Shown piece by piece: positions 51,790-62,817 of a stretch of 64,000 nucleotides of DNA (positions within the stretch are counted from its first letter, which is position 1; each line of letters opens with the position of its first letter). The translations under genes and the position numbers were made by a program. This DNA is from Galbibacter sp. BG1. Lineage in GTDB: Bacteria > Bacteroidota > Bacteroidia > Flavobacteriales > Flavobacteriaceae. Under the pieces are notes generated by a model, which saw only the letters and a list, made by a program, of their open reading frames with translations, searched no databases and was not told where the DNA came from. The stretch is taken from positions 1,116,501 to 1,180,500 of the forward strand of contig NZ_CP058364.1 in the NCBI RefSeq assembly GCF_013391805.1, given 5' to 3'.

Positions 51790-52398
51790 TTATTTATTTT
51801 CAGCGTATAATTCTGATACCTTATCCCAGTTAATTACATTAAAAAATGCAGAAATGTAATCTGGACGCTTGTTTTGATAGTTTAAGTAATATGCATGCTC
51901 CCATACATCAAGACCAAGAATTGGAGTTCCTCCACATCCCGTGCTCGGCATTAAAGGGTTATCTTGATTTGGAGTGGAGCATACTTCCACTTTTCCACCT
52001 TTATGTACGCACAACCATGCCCATCCAGAACCAAAACGGCTTCCGGCAGCAGCTGTAAACTCTTCTTTAAATTTATCGAAAGAACCGAAAGCAGTATCAA
52101 TAGCAGAAGCCAATTCTCCACTTGGTTTTCCGCCTCCATCTGGAGACATTACTTCCCAAAATAAACTGTGGTTGTAAAAACCTCCACCGTTATTTCTAAC
52201 TGCACTGTTGCTCATATCTAAATTTGCAAGGATATCTTCAATAGATTTCCCTTCAAGATTTGTTCCTTCAATAGCACCGTTAAGTTTTGTTGTATATCCT
52301 TGGTGGTGCTTTGTATGATGTATTTCCATAGTACGCGCATCAATGCTTGGTTCTAAGGCATCGTATGCATACGGTAATTTTGGTAATTCAAAAGCCAT
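51790..52398 (-). CDS. Superoxide dismutase, Fe/Mn type
   Basis: A 202-residue SOD, full length. It has [28 protein letters not shown] (metal His), [16 protein letters not shown] (metal His) and [15 protein letters not shown] (metal Asp and His). It converts superoxide to oxygen and hydrogen peroxide in the cytoplasm. The GGGFYNH stretch, with Gly in place of the second-sphere His common in GGHxNH, does not decide between iron and manganese. Confidence 0.94.
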   Translation of the reverse strand: MAFELPKLPYAYDALEPSIDARTMEIHHTKHHQGYTTKLNGAIEGTNLEGKSIEDILANLDMSNSAVRNNGGGFYNHSLFWEVMSPDGGGKPSGELASAIDTAFGSFDKFKEEFTAAAGSRFGSGWAWLCVHKGGKVEVCSTPNQDNPLMPSTGCGGTPILGLDVWEHAYYLNYQNKRPDYISAFFNVINWDKVSELYAENK

Positions 52399-52517
52399 TT
52401 GTATATCTTTTTTTAGTTAATAATTTTAGTTATCCAAATTTAAGTAAAAGCAGGCGAAAACATGATAATAATTTGTTAATAACTGATAGACTTTCCCTAT
52501 TTTGCAATAAACTTTTT

Positions 52518-55500
52518 ATGTTGAATTCTGCACCTTTTCAAATTTTCAATGCTTCAGCAGGTTCTGGTAAAACCTTTACCCTTGTAAAAAAATACCTGTC
52601 CATTCTTTTGGGGAGCAACAATCTCGATGCTTTTAAGCAAGTTTTGGCTATTACCTTTACAAACAAGGCTGTAAACGAAATGAAAGAAAGAATTTTAAAA
52701 AACCTGCATGAATTTTCCAATGAAGGTATTTTAGCGGAACCCACTCCTCTTTTTTCCATAATTACTGAAGAATTACAAATCCCCTCTGAAGAATTACACA
52801 GACGATCTAAAAAAGTGCTCACTAGAATTCTTCATAACTATGCCTTTTTCGATATTGTTACCATAGATAAATTTAACCATCGACTGCTTAGAACATTTGC
52901 TTTCGATTTAAAATTGCCCACCAACTTTGAGGTATCCCTAGATGAAGAAGCGCTCTACAACGAAGCGGTGGACAACCTTGTCTACCAAGCGGGAGAAAAT
53001 GAGCTTCTCACCGAGGTGCTAATTAATTTTGCCCTTGAAAAGGCCGATGAGGATAGGAGTTGGGACATAACACGGGAGTTACGGGAAATAGCAAAACTAT
53101 TCTCTAAAGAAGAATATCTCGACCACGTAAAGGCTTTGGAAAATAAAAGCTTGGAAGATTTGAAGAAATTGGGGAACAATTTAAAAAAAATGATCGCTCA
53201 ACAAGAAAAAATTATTCTAAACTGTGCCGAAAATCTTTTGAAAACCTTTGAAGGAAAAGGGTTGGAAAGACTCGATTTTAAAAGTGGTTGGCTCTACGAC
53301 CGATTAAAAAATATAGTCGCAGGAAAATTCGACCATAGTTGGGATGCAGGTTGGTTTACAAACATAGATTCAGAACCTCTTTATGCGGCTAAAATTTCAA
53401 AAAACCATCCAGATAAGGCTGAGGTAATGGATGCTCTTCGGCCACAGATAGCTTCAGAAATTATCAAAATAAAAAATGAAATTAGTCAACTTGAATTTCT
53501 GCAAAATTTCTATCAGAATTTGGTGCCGTTGTCGTTGTTAAACGCAATCAATTCCGAAGTTCAAAAAATAAAACAAGACCGTAATTTATTACTGATTTCC
53601 GACTTCAACCAGCTTATTTCCTCTGCTATCGCCAAACAACCGGCCCCTTTTATTTACGAGCGTATAGGAGAAAAATACAAGAATTATTTTATCGATGAGT
53701 TTCAAGATACCTCTACCATGCAATGGGAAAACATACAGCCTTTGGTTTCCAACGCTCTGGATACCGAGCTTCCCGGAGGAAAAACAGGGACGCTAATGAT
53801 TGTGGGAGATGCCAAACAAGCCATCTATAGGTGGCGCGGAGGCAAGGCAGAACAATTTATAGATCTCTACAACGAGAAGAGTCCGTTTCAAGCTAAATTA
53901 ACAGTTGAAAATCTACCGAAAAATTACCGTAGTAATGACGAAATTGTAAGCTTTAACAACCACTTTTTTCAGCATATTTCCCAGTTTTTAAACAATAAAA
54001 CCTATCGCGATTTATTCGAAAACCACAGTCAACAAGAGTTAAATGGAAACAAAGGTGGTTATATCGATTTCACTTTTATAGACAAATCTGAAAATGATGA
54101 AAACGACGAAGACCTCTACTGCGTTGAAACGCTTGAGAAGATAAAAAACACTATTGAAAACGGTTTTTCTTACGAAGATATTTGCATTCTTACCCGTAAA
54201 AAGGCAGATGGAATACAGATTGCCAATTTTCTTTCTGAACATAAAATCCCTATCATTTCATCGGAAACACTTTTATTGAAAAACGATAAAAAAGTGGCTT
54301 TTATAGTAGATCTGCTTATGTATTTCAATCAACCTAAAGATTTAGAGATACAATTGCGTATTTTAAGGTTCATGGCGGACAAAAATAGTGTTCCTAACTA
54401 CGATGCTTTTTTTCGGACTTACCTCTCCAAGATGGATTCATTATTTACGGAGGAAGGATTCAATCCGACGTATTTCCTGCAATTACCTTTCTACAACGCC
54501 ATAGAATACGCTATAAATTGTTTTAAGCTAGCAGAAGAATCGGAAGCGGCCCTTCAGTTCTTTTTAGATGAGATTTTAGATTTTTCCCAGAAAAACACCG
54601 ATAGCATTTTTGACTTTTTAAACCATTGGGAACAGAAAAAAGATTCTTTGAGTATTGTAGCACCAGCCTCGCTAAATGCCGTGCAAATAATGACGATTCA
54701 CAAATCGAAAGGATTGGAATTTCCTGTGGTTATCTACCCTTTTGCCGATACTGATATCTACAAGGAAAAAAACTTTAAAATATGGTTTCCCGTGGCCAAA
54801 GAACTTTTTGGGATCGAGCAAGCCCTTTTCAGCAGAAAAAAAGTAATACAAAACATAAATGAAACAGGAAAAAACCTCATTGAAGCATACGAACAAAAAC
54901 AGGAACTAGACCAACTAAATATCCTGTATGTTGCCTTAACACGAGCGGTATCGCAATTGTACATTATTTGTAAAAGGGATATTAACGCCAAAGAAGTTGA
55001 AAACGTTAAAACGTTTAGCGGACTTTTTATAAGTTTTTTGAGGGACCAAGGGAAGTGGAGGGAAACAGAGAATCATTACACTATTGGAACTCCAAAAACC
55101 GAGTTTTTAAAAACAAGAAGCCTTCAGAAAAAATCTGCCAACATACCTTTTATTAGCAATTCGTCGTTTGGAAATTCATTTCAGTTTGTTACCAAAGCAG
55201 GTTCCCTTTGGGACACCAAGCAACAAAAAGCTATTGATAAGGGAAATGTTTACCACCATTTGCTGGCTTCTATTGTGTATGAGCACGATATTGAAATAAC
55301 CATAGAAAATGCCATTAACAACGGTTTAATCGCCTCCTCAGAAAAAGAAGAGTACTCCGGTTACCTTGAAAAACTAATTAACCATACCGAGCTTCAACAA
55401 TACTTTACTCAAGAATACGAAATTTACAATGAACGGGAAATTATAACTTCCGAAGGAAACTTACTGCGTCCAGACCGCTTTGTAGTACAGGAAGGAAATG

Positions 55501-55652
55501 CAGTAATTATAGATTACAAAACAGGCATCCCATCTGAAAGACATGCCTACCAAATAGAAGGTTATGTAAAGGCTTTGGAACAAATGGGATACACGGTAAA
55601 CAAAAAATTATTGGTCTATATAAATGATAATATTCAGCTTATAAATGTGTAA
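52518..55652 (+). CDS. UvrD/Rep-type helicase-nuclease (AddA/RecB-like)
   Basis: The frame is open from 52347, but ATG52518 (MLNSAPFQIFNASAGSGKTF) is the natural start just before motif I. It gives about 1044 residues. Motifs seen are ASAGSGKTFTLV (I), DEFQDTSTMQW (II), VGDAKQAIYRWRGG (III), IMTIHKSKGLEFPVVIYPF (V) and YVALTRAVSQLYI (VI). A C-terminal PD-(D/E)XK nuclease follows (VIIDYKTGIPSERHAYQIEG). With the AddB-like protein at 58451 it would resect double-strand breaks for RecA. Confidence 0.9.
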   Translation: MLNSAPFQIFNASAGSGKTFTLVKKYLSILLGSNNLDAFKQVLAITFTNKAVNEMKERILKNLHEFSNEGILAEPTPLFSIITEELQIPSEELHRRSKKVLTRILHNYAFFDIVTIDKFNHRLLRTFAFDLKLPTNFEVSLDEEALYNEAVDNLVYQAGENELLTEVLINFALEKADEDRSWDITRELREIAKLFSKEEYLDHVKALENKSLEDLKKLGNNLKKMIAQQEKIILNCAENLLKTFEGKGLERLDFKSGWLYDRLKNIVAGKFDHSWDAGWFTNIDSEPLYAAKISKNHPDKAEVMDALRPQIASEIIKIKNEISQLEFLQNFYQNLVPLSLLNAINSEVQKIKQDRNLLLISDFNQLISSAIAKQPAPFIYERIGEKYKNYFIDEFQDTSTMQWENIQPLVSNALDTELPGGKTGTLMIVGDAKQAIYRWRGGKAEQFIDLYNEKSPFQAKLTVENLPKNYRSNDEIVSFNNHFFQHISQFLNNKTYRDLFENHSQQELNGNKGGYIDFTFIDKSENDENDEDLYCVETLEKIKNTIENGFSYEDICILTRKKADGIQIANFLSEHKIPIISSETLLLKNDKKVAFIVDLLMYFNQPKDLEIQLRILRFMADKNSVPNYDAFFRTYLSKMDSLFTEEGFNPTYFLQLPFYNAIEYAINCFKLAEESEAALQFFLDEILDFSQKNTDSIFDFLNHWEQKKDSLSIVAPASLNAVQIMTIHKSKGLEFPVVIYPFADTDIYKEKNFKIWFPVAKELFGIEQALFSRKKVIQNINETGKNLIEAYEQKQELDQLNILYVALTRAVSQLYIICKRDINAKEVENVKTFSGLFISFLRDQGKWRETENHYTIGTPKTEFLKTRSLQKKSANIPFISNSSFGNSFQFVTKAGSLWDTKQQKAIDKGNVYHHLLASIVYEHDIEITIENAINNGLIASSEKEEYSGYLEKLINHTELQQYFTQEYEIYNEREIITSEGNLLRPDRFVVQEGNAVIIDYKTGIPSERHAYQIEGYVKALEQMGYTVNKKLLVYINDNIQLINV

Positions 55653-55691
55653 TTATAACAATCCTGCATAACTTTGTAAAAAACAGGACAG

Positions 55692-56885
55692 ATGTACGGA
55701 AAAATAAAAGAACATTTACAGCAGGAATTAGAAGACATTAAAGAAGCCGGTCTTTACAAAAAAGAACGCATTATCACTTCGCAGCAAGGAGCAGAAATTA
55801 CGATAAGCACGGGAGAAAAAGTAATTAATTTTTGTGCCAATAATTATTTAGGGCTTTCATCGCATCCAGAGGTAATTAAGGCGGCAAAAGATACGCTGGA
55901 CTCACATGGGTTTGGAATGTCTTCGGTGCGTTTTATATGTGGCACACAAGACATTCATAAAGAACTAGAGCAAAAAATAGCCGATTTTTACGGTACTGAA
56001 GACACTATTTTGTACGCAGCCGCCTTCGATGCCAATGGAGGGGTTTTTGAGCCGCTGCTCTCCGCAGAGGACGCCATAATTTCTGATTCTTTGAATCACG
56101 CTTCCATAATAGACGGTGTTAGGCTCTGTAAGGCCAAACGCTATCGCTACCAAAATAGTGATATGGCAGATTTGGAAAAACAACTAAAACAAGCCAATGA
56201 AGACAATGCCCGATTTAAAATTATTGTAACCGATGGGGTCTTTTCTATGGACGGACTTGTAGCGCCATTGGATAAAATATGCGATCTCGCCGACAAATAT
56301 GATGCTATGGTTATGATAGACGAATGCCATGCAACAGGTTTCATAGGCGAAACAGGAAGAGGAACCCTCGAAGAAAAAGGAGTGATGGACCGTATCGATA
56401 TTATTACCGGCACCTTAGGAAAAGCACTTGGCGGCGCCATGGGAGGATATACCACTGGTAAAAAAGAGATCATAGAATTATTGCGCCAGCGTTCACGCCC
56501 ATATTTGTTTTCCAACTCACTTGCACCAAATATTGTGGGGGCATCCATCAAAGTTTTTGAAATGTTAACGGAAAGTACTGCATTAAGGGATCAACTGGCA
56601 GAAAACACCAAATACTTTAAAGAAGGCATGAAAAAAGCAGGCTTCGACATCATCGATGGAGACTCTGCCATAGTGCCTGTAATGCTTTACGACGCCAAAT
56701 TATCGCAGAATATGGCCGATGCACTTCTAGAAAAAGGTATCTATGTTATAGGATTTTTCTATCCTGTTGTTCCTAAGGAAAAAGCGCGAATTAGGGTACA
56801 ATTATCGGCTGCCCACACCCGTGAACACTTAGATACGGCCATTGCCGCATTTACAGAAGTCGGACAGAAACTTGGAGTGGTTTAA
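55692..56885 (+). CDS. kbl: Glycine C-acetyltransferase (2-amino-3-ketobutyrate CoA ligase)
   Basis: A 397-residue PLP enzyme, the family length. It has [74 protein letters not shown] (PLP Lys) and [16 protein letters not shown]. Kbl links glycine and acetyl-CoA with 2-amino-3-ketobutyrate in threonine breakdown. The partner threonine dehydrogenase is not adjacent. Confidence 0.93.
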   Translation: MYGKIKEHLQQELEDIKEAGLYKKERIITSQQGAEITISTGEKVINFCANNYLGLSSHPEVIKAAKDTLDSHGFGMSSVRFICGTQDIHKELEQKIADFYGTEDTILYAAAFDANGGVFEPLLSAEDAIISDSLNHASIIDGVRLCKAKRYRYQNSDMADLEKQLKQANEDNARFKIIVTDGVFSMDGLVAPLDKICDLADKYDAMVMIDECHATGFIGETGRGTLEEKGVMDRIDIITGTLGKALGGAMGGYTTGKKEIIELLRQRSRPYLFSNSLAPNIVGASIKVFEMLTESTALRDQLAENTKYFKEGMKKAGFDIIDGDSAIVPVMLYDAKLSQNMADALLEKGIYVIGFFYPVVPKEKARIRVQLSAAHTREHLDTAIAAFTEVGQKLGVV

Positions 56886-56928
56886 GTAAGATATCTTTTC
56901 ATTTTAACTAAAAAATTATATATTTGTT

Positions 56929-56959
56929 TTTGTTAATAAGTTGTAACAACTTACATTTG
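56929..56959 (+). promoter_or_regulatory. Promoter of the OmpA-family gene
   Basis: TTTG (56929-56932), exactly 19 bases, then TACATTTG (56952-56959): a full match to the Bacteroidetes consensus, 36 bases before the start codon. A strong promoter fits an abundant outer membrane protein. Confidence 0.75.
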
Positions 56960-56994
56960 TCTTTAAATTAACACTTAAAATTAAATAATTGAAC

Positions 56995-58347
56995 ATGAAA
57001 CATCTTAGCAAATTACTAGTTGCTGCGTTCCTATTTGTAGGGATTAGCAACATGAATGCTCAAGACCAGAACAATCCATGGCAAATTAGTTTTGGGGTGA
57101 ATGCAGTAGATGCATATCCTACCAATTCTGATAGACCTTATGCTTCGGAAGCATGGTTTGACGAGTATTTTAATGCATCAGATCACTGGAACATCCTTCC
57201 TTCTATTTCTTACGTTGGCGTTTCTAAATACGTAGGTAGTGGAATTTCGGTAGGAGTTCGTGGATCGCTTAACAAAATTGATAAACTTGGAGATACTGAA
57301 GTAGATGATTGGTCTTACTACGGTGTTGATGGTACTATCAAGTACAATTTCTTACAAGATCGTGTTTTCGATCCTTTCTTAGAAATTGGTGGGGGTTACA
57401 CTTGGGTTGACGAGATTGGAGCTGGTACTCTTAACGGAGGTGTTGGTTTCAACGTATGGTTTACAGACAACTTAGGTCTTACTTTACAGTCTACTTACAA
57501 GCACGTATTCGAAGATTACAGTACTCCTCACTTCCAGCACATGGCTGGTTTAGCAATTAAGTTCGGTGGAACTGATTCTGATGGAGATGGTATTTACGAT
57601 AAAGATGATGCTTGTCCAGAAGTACCTGGTTTAAAAGCTTTCAACGGTTGTCCTGATTCTGATGGTGACGGTATCGAAGATTCTAAAGATGCTTGTCCTA
57701 ACGAAGCTGGTACTGCTGAAATGAATGGTTGTCCTGATTCTGACGGTGACGGTGTTGCTGATCCTCAAGATGAGTGTCCTGAAACTCCAGGTCTTAAAGA
57801 ATTAGCTGGATGTCCTGATTCTGACGGTGACGGTGTTGCTGACAAAGATGATCAGTGTCCAGACGTTGCAGGTCCTGCTGCTACAAACGGTTGTCCAGAT
57901 AAAGATGGAGACGGTGTACTTGACAAAGATGACGAGTGTCCTGAAACTCCTGGAACTGTAGCTAACAACGGTTGTCCTGAATTATCTGCTGAGGTTCAAA
58001 AAGCATTGAATAACTATGCTAAAACAATCTTATTCGATACAGGTAAAGCAACTATCAAGCCTCAGTCTAAGCAAGTATTAGAAGACATTATTGGTATTCT
58101 TAACGAGTATCCTAATGCTAAGTTTACTGTAGATGGTCACACAGATAGTACTGGTAGTGATCAATTAAACCAAAGACTTTCTGAGTCTAGAGCACTTTCT
58201 GTGAAGGAGTACTTAGTTGATCATGGTATCGACGGATTTAGATTATCTTCTGCTGGTTACGGTGAAACTAAGCCAATCGCTTCTAACTCTACAAGAGATG
58301 GTAGAGCTCAAAACAGAAGAGTTGAAATTAACTTAGTTAAAGACTAA
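56995..58347 (+). CDS. OmpA-family outer membrane protein with thrombospondin-3 repeats
   Basis: About 450 residues from ATG56995. A signal peptide ([17 protein letters not shown]) leads to an eight-strand barrel (about 25-190). Five calcium-binding thrombospondin type 3 repeats ([19 protein letters not shown] and alike) span about 195-335. The C-terminal OmpA domain has [14 protein letters not shown] and [20 protein letters not shown] and binds peptidoglycan. Codon use is even and biased to GGT/TCT/GTT, as in highly expressed genes. A strong promoter and terminator frame it. Confidence 0.92.
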   Translation: MKHLSKLLVAAFLFVGISNMNAQDQNNPWQISFGVNAVDAYPTNSDRPYASEAWFDEYFNASDHWNILPSISYVGVSKYVGSGISVGVRGSLNKIDKLGDTEVDDWSYYGVDGTIKYNFLQDRVFDPFLEIGGGYTWVDEIGAGTLNGGVGFNVWFTDNLGLTLQSTYKHVFEDYSTPHFQHMAGLAIKFGGTDSDGDGIYDKDDACPEVPGLKAFNGCPDSDGDGIEDSKDACPNEAGTAEMNGCPDSDGDGVADPQDECPETPGLKELAGCPDSDGDGVADKDDQCPDVAGPAATNGCPDKDGDGVLDKDDECPETPGTVANNGCPELSAEVQKALNNYAKTILFDTGKATIKPQSKQVLEDIIGILNEYPNAKFTVDGHTDSTGSDQLNQRLSESRALSVKEYLVDHGIDGFRLSSAGYGETKPIASNSTRDGRAQNRRVEINLVKD

Positions 58348-58370
58348 TTATTTCACAACATATATTAAGA

Positions 58371-58398
58371 AAGTGCTCCGAAATTCGGAGCACTTTTT
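58371..58398 (+). terminator. Terminator after the OmpA-family gene
   Basis: Perfect stem AAGTGCTCCG and CGGAGCACTT around AAATT, followed by TTT. It lies 23 bases after the stop. Confidence 0.85.
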
Positions 58399-58450
58399 AT
58401 TTTATACTACCTCCTATTTTGGTAATTTAGTGCATCGGTAAACTATCCTT

Positions 58451-61213
58451 ATGAATTCCTTTCTTGCACAAGTAGCCAAAGAAATATACTTAAAACACCC
58501 ACAAGACTTAAAAAACCTAGTACTGGTTTTACCAAGTAAAAGGGCTGTAACCTTTCTTAAAAACGAGTTTTTAAAAATAGTTACCCAAACCACGGTTTCT
58601 CCTACAATTTTAAGTATTGAAGAGTTTATACAAGATTTGGCAAGCCTAAAGTTAGCCTCGAATATTCAATTATCTTTTGAGTTTTATGAGGTTTATAAAA
58701 AACTAACCCCACAAGACCAGCAAGAAGACTTTTTTACATTTACCAGTTGGTCTCAAACTGTATTGCAAGATTTTAACGAAGTAGACCGATACCTTCTCGA
58801 TACCCAAAGCTTTTTTACCCATCTTTTTAATATTAAAGAGCTCGACCAGTTTCATTGGACCAACACCGAAGAAAAAACAGAAATACAGAAAAACTATCTC
58901 AAATTCTGGGAACAATTACACGAATATTACCACCAGCTTAAAAGTCATTTAATAAACAAAGGCATCGGTTACCAAGGGATGATCTACCGAGAAGCCAACG
59001 AGAATGTAGAATTCTACGTACAAAACAACACCTACAAAACGCATGTTTTTATTGGTTTTAATGCCCTCAACGAAGCCGAAAAAAATATCTTTCAAGAATT
59101 TCTCACTAATACCACGTCCGATATCTACTGGGATATTGATGAAACTTTTATGAACAACCCAGAACACGATGCGGGATTATTCCTTAGAAAATATAAAAAG
59201 GATTGGCCTTATTTTAAGGACCATCCATTCAAGGTTGTTAGTGATAATTTTTCCGAAGAAAAAAACATCAAGATTGTTGGAGTGCCAAAAAACGTAGGGC
59301 AAGCCAAATACGTTGGTGAAATTCTTCATTCTACCAATAAAACCATTAAAAATACGGCTGTGGTATTAGGCAATGAAAATCTTTTAGGCGCCATTTTAAA
59401 CAGTATTCCTGCCGAAATATCCAAAGCCAACATTACAAGTGGATTTCCATTAAATTTATCGCCATTTGCTTCTTACTTCGAGAATTTACTTGATGTTTGG
59501 GAGAAGACTTCAGATAATAATTGGTATTACCAAGATGTTATTCATATCCTGTCCGCCCCAATCACGCAAACACTCTTAAGGCATAATGTATCGCATATCA
59601 ATGAAATTTTAGAAAAAATAAACAAACAAAACCTCATCTATATTTCCCATGATACGTTAACAGATATAAATGAAGTTGAGATGCCGCTATTTTTAGAAAA
59701 AGATGAAAGAAATGTAAATTCCATTATAAACCATTGCCTAGAAACAACTTTAGAATTAAAGAAAGCCTACAATGAAGATGAAGTTAAGAACCCTTTATTT
59801 CTGGAATATTTATACCGCTTTTATGAAATATTCAATCAACTAAAAACTTTCAATACTGAATATAAATCGATTTCTTCGGTAAAGTCCCTTAAAAAAATAT
59901 ATGTGGAACTTCTCGCCAACGAAACTGTAGACTTTAAGGGAGAGCCATTGGAAGGTTTACAAATAATGGGGATGCTGGAAAGCAGAAATCTGGATTTTGA
60001 GAATGTAATTTTAACATCAGTTAACGAGGGCATCCTACCAGCTGGTAAAACAAATAGCTCGTTTATCCCTTTTGACCTTAAAATAGCTTTCGGCCTGCCC
60101 ACCTACAAAGAAAAAGATGCCATTTATTCGTATCACTTTTATAGGCTTTTGCAAAAGGCAAAAAACATATACCTGTTGTACAATACCGAACCTGATGCGC
60201 TGGAAGGCGGTGAGAAAAGCAGGTTATTGCAACAACTTTTAATGTTAAAGGAAAAGAACCATTATATTCAGGAGATTATTGCCAGTCCAATAATTCAAAA
60301 CAATCAACTTAAGCTCGCTACCATCCATAAAACGCTTCCTGTATTTGAAAAATTAAAAATTGTTGGAGAAAAGGGATTCTCTCCAACTTCTTTGAGCAAT
60401 TATATTAGAAATCCCATTGATTTTTATATGAAATCGGTACTGGGCATTAAGGAAATTGAAGAAGTTGAAGAAACCATTGCCGCAAATACTTTAGGAACCA
60501 TTGTTCACGATACTTTAGAGTTCTTTTACAAGCCTTTGGAAGGTCAATTCATTACACTATCGCATCTTAAAGCCATGAGAGCCGCCTTGGATGAACAGGT
60601 AAACATCCACTTCACTAAATCGTATGGCCTTACCAAGGATTTGAGAGGAAAAAACTTGATTGCCTTTAATGTAGCGAAGCGTTATATTGAGAACTTTTTG
60701 GATTTTGAAGAAAGACGACTTCAAAAAGGACAAAAAATTAAAATACTACAAATCGAAAACAACCTTAAAGTACAAGTTCCCATAGAAAGCCTCAAATTCC
60801 CAATTTACATCCGTGGAAAAGTAGACAGGGTAGAAGAAGTGGATGGAACCGTAAACATTATAGATTACAAAACCGGTAAAGTCGAGCAGAAAGAAGTAGA
60901 AATTAAAGATTGGGAAATACTTACCGAAGATTATAAATACAGTAAATCATTCCAAATACTTTGCTATGCCTACATGATGCAGACTGCCTCGGCATATAAT
61001 ACTTTTAAAGGAGGAATTGTTTCCTTTAAAAACCTTAAAGGGGGAATTCTTCAATTTGCCGAAAAGACGGGAAATAAAAAAACGGATAAAAAATTTGACA
61101 TCGACACAGAAATCCAATCCGCTTTTAAACAACAATTAGAACATTTGATTTTGGAAATTTTTGATCAAGAAATTCCATTTCAAGAAAAAGAAATAAAGAA
61201 AAATGCATATTAA
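58451..61213 (+). CDS. PD-(D/E)XK nuclease/inactive helicase (AddB-like)
   Basis: A 920-residue protein. The N-terminus LVLVLPSKRAVTFLKNEFLK and the mid part LEGLQIMGMLESRNLDFENV resemble AddB's helicase-like region without a proper Walker A. The C-terminal nuclease has FSPTSLSNYIRNPIDFYMKS, GTIVHDTLEFFYKPL and VNIIDYKTGKVEQKE (catalytic Asp and Lys). It is the likely partner of the AddA-like protein at 52518, separated from it by kbl and ompA. The Cys of the AddB iron-sulfur cluster are not evident. Confidence 0.82.
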   Translation: MNSFLAQVAKEIYLKHPQDLKNLVLVLPSKRAVTFLKNEFLKIVTQTTVSPTILSIEEFIQDLASLKLASNIQLSFEFYEVYKKLTPQDQQEDFFTFTSWSQTVLQDFNEVDRYLLDTQSFFTHLFNIKELDQFHWTNTEEKTEIQKNYLKFWEQLHEYYHQLKSHLINKGIGYQGMIYREANENVEFYVQNNTYKTHVFIGFNALNEAEKNIFQEFLTNTTSDIYWDIDETFMNNPEHDAGLFLRKYKKDWPYFKDHPFKVVSDNFSEEKNIKIVGVPKNVGQAKYVGEILHSTNKTIKNTAVVLGNENLLGAILNSIPAEISKANITSGFPLNLSPFASYFENLLDVWEKTSDNNWYYQDVIHILSAPITQTLLRHNVSHINEILEKINKQNLIYISHDTLTDINEVEMPLFLEKDERNVNSIINHCLETTLELKKAYNEDEVKNPLFLEYLYRFYEIFNQLKTFNTEYKSISSVKSLKKIYVELLANETVDFKGEPLEGLQIMGMLESRNLDFENVILTSVNEGILPAGKTNSSFIPFDLKIAFGLPTYKEKDAIYSYHFYRLLQKAKNIYLLYNTEPDALEGGEKSRLLQQLLMLKEKNHYIQEIIASPIIQNNQLKLATIHKTLPVFEKLKIVGEKGFSPTSLSNYIRNPIDFYMKSVLGIKEIEEVEETIAANTLGTIVHDTLEFFYKPLEGQFITLSHLKAMRAALDEQVNIHFTKSYGLTKDLRGKNLIAFNVAKRYIENFLDFEERRLQKGQKIKILQIENNLKVQVPIESLKFPIYIRGKVDRVEEVDGTVNIIDYKTGKVEQKEVEIKDWEILTEDYKYSKSFQILCYAYMMQTASAYNTFKGGIVSFKNLKGGILQFAEKTGNKKTDKKFDIDTEIQSAFKQQLEHLILEIFDQEIPFQEKEIKKNAY

Positions 61214-62039
61214 AAGAAACATTGTTCTCGAGGGAAAACACCATCGACCAATTCTAGCTGATATTTACTTAGAGGAAAATTCGACCAATTTACCTTTGGC
61301 TTTATTCGCACATGGCTACAAAGGCTTCAAAGATTGGGGATATTGGGATTTGGTAGCAAAGGAGTTTGCTAAAAACGGATATTGCTTCGTGAAGTTTAAT
61401 TTTTCCCATAACGGCGGCACAGTTGATCAACCAATCGATTTTCCAGATTTGGAAGCTTTTGCTCTCAATAATTTTACCATTGAATTGGATGATTTGGATA
61501 CGGTTATCAATTGGGTTTCCTCTGATGAATTTGACTTCTCTGAAAGTGTAGACGTTAAGAGCATAACATTGATAGGTCATTCCCGTGGCGGTGGAATAGC
61601 AGCTATCAAGGCGGCCGAAGATTCCAGGATTACCAAATTGGTAACTTGGGCCAGTGTCTGCGATTTTAAAGCGCGCTTTGCCGATGAGGAAGCTCGTGCT
61701 TTCTGGAAAAACCAAGGGGTTATTTATATGGAAAATAGCCGAACTAAGCAGCAAATGCCACATTTTTATCAATTCTATGAAGATTTTATGGCGAATGAGG
61801 AGCGCCTTACTATTAAAAGGGCCGTACAGGCACTCTCCATCCCTTTTCTTATAGTTCATGGCACGGAGGACCCAACAGTCGATTTAAAAGAAGCCAAAGC
61901 GCTGCACAGCTGGAATGCAAATAGTAAAATTTTGGTAATTGATGGCGCAGATCATGTATTTGGAGGACAACATCCATGGGAAAAACTTACATTGCCAGAA
62001 CATATGCGGGAAGTGGTTGCCACTTCGATAGCTTTTTAA
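61203..62039 (+). CDS. Alpha/beta hydrolase
   Basis: A 278-residue protein overlapping the end of the nuclease gene by 11 bases. It has LALFAHGYKGFKDWGYWDLV (oxyanion region), ITLIGHSRGGGIAAIKAA (nucleophile Ser), VHGTEDPTVDLKEA (Asp) and IDGADHVFGGQHPW (His). It is similar to dienelactone hydrolase-like or acyl-CoA thioesterase-like esterases. The substrate cannot be told from the sequence. Confidence 0.88.
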   Translation: MHIKRNIVLEGKHHRPILADIYLEENSTNLPLALFAHGYKGFKDWGYWDLVAKEFAKNGYCFVKFNFSHNGGTVDQPIDFPDLEAFALNNFTIELDDLDTVINWVSSDEFDFSESVDVKSITLIGHSRGGGIAAIKAAEDSRITKLVTWASVCDFKARFADEEARAFWKNQGVIYMENSRTKQQMPHFYQFYEDFMANEERLTIKRAVQALSIPFLIVHGTEDPTVDLKEAKALHSWNANSKILVIDGADHVFGGQHPWEKLTLPEHMREVVATSIAF

Positions 62040-62071
62040 AGCTTACATAAAGTGCTTTTTAAAAATGTACA

Positions 62072-62806
62072 TCAATCTTCTTCCAAGGTTTGAGAGAGGT
62101 ATTGAAGATAGCTTTGCCTTAAAATAAGTTCGACTTTTTTAGAGTCTTCTATCGTATAGATTTTTTCATTGTGATCTGCCACAAAATAGGCGAAAGTACC
62201 AATCTCGTTGGGAGGTACATTAAGCTCTTTTAGTATAAATTCCTTGTAGTTGTTTTCTAAAAAACTAACATCGAAAGAGGTTGTTTCTCCCTTAAGCCGT
62301 TTTTTAAGTTTTTTAGTTCGGCCACTAATGGCGTTTAAAATAGGGTCTAGGCTTAAAGACAAACCACTGCCCGGATAATACATTTTTGTAGCCGCCTTTA
62401 AGCGTCTTTCGGCAGGGGTATGTACTTTCGGCACATAATCGGTAAACGTTCCATAGGATAGTTTTTGGCCTGTTAGCACCACTTCTTCCAGTTGGATTAC
62501 TTCTTTATCAATATTTACTTCTACGACTCCTTTATTGAATTCCTCTGAAGTAACCATCATATAAAAATTGTCAAATTCATTGGAAGAAACTAAGAGCTCG
62601 TCTCCAACCATTACATTAATTAAATAATAGTTTCCTTGCATCCAACCTTCTTTGCTGTTGGCAAAATTAATAATGGAATAATTTTTAAAAATAACGTCTT
62701 CTTGAAAAATCAATACTTTTAATTGCTTCTCTTGTTGGGCAAACATAGTGTTATATCCTAAAAGACATAGCAGGATAGAAGTAATATGGTATTGTATGTT
62801 TTTCAA
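62072..62806 (-). CDS. Secreted protein with carboxypeptidase-like domain, paralogue A
   Basis: A 244-residue protein with a signal peptide (TSILLCLLGYNTMFAQ). The first half looks like a CarboxypepD_reg-like beta domain (VLIFQEDVIFKNYSIINFAN to IQLEEVVLTGQKLSYG). A conserved stretch follows, YVPKVHTPAERRLKAATKMY. The C-terminal half is helical with SRTKKLKKRLKGE-like basic sequence. It is about half identical to its upstream neighbour. No function is known; Bacteroidetes carry many such pairs. Confidence 0.7.
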   Translation of the reverse strand: MKNIQYHITSILLCLLGYNTMFAQQEKQLKVLIFQEDVIFKNYSIINFANSKEGWMQGNYYLINVMVGDELLVSSNEFDNFYMMVTSEEFNKGVVEVNIDKEVIQLEEVVLTGQKLSYGTFTDYVPKVHTPAERRLKAATKMYYPGSGLSLSLDPILNAISGRTKKLKKRLKGETTSFDVSFLENNYKEFILKELNVPPNEIGTFAYFVADHNEKIYTIEDSKKVELILRQSYLQYLSQTLEED

Positions 62807-62817
62807 GTGGTATGGTT

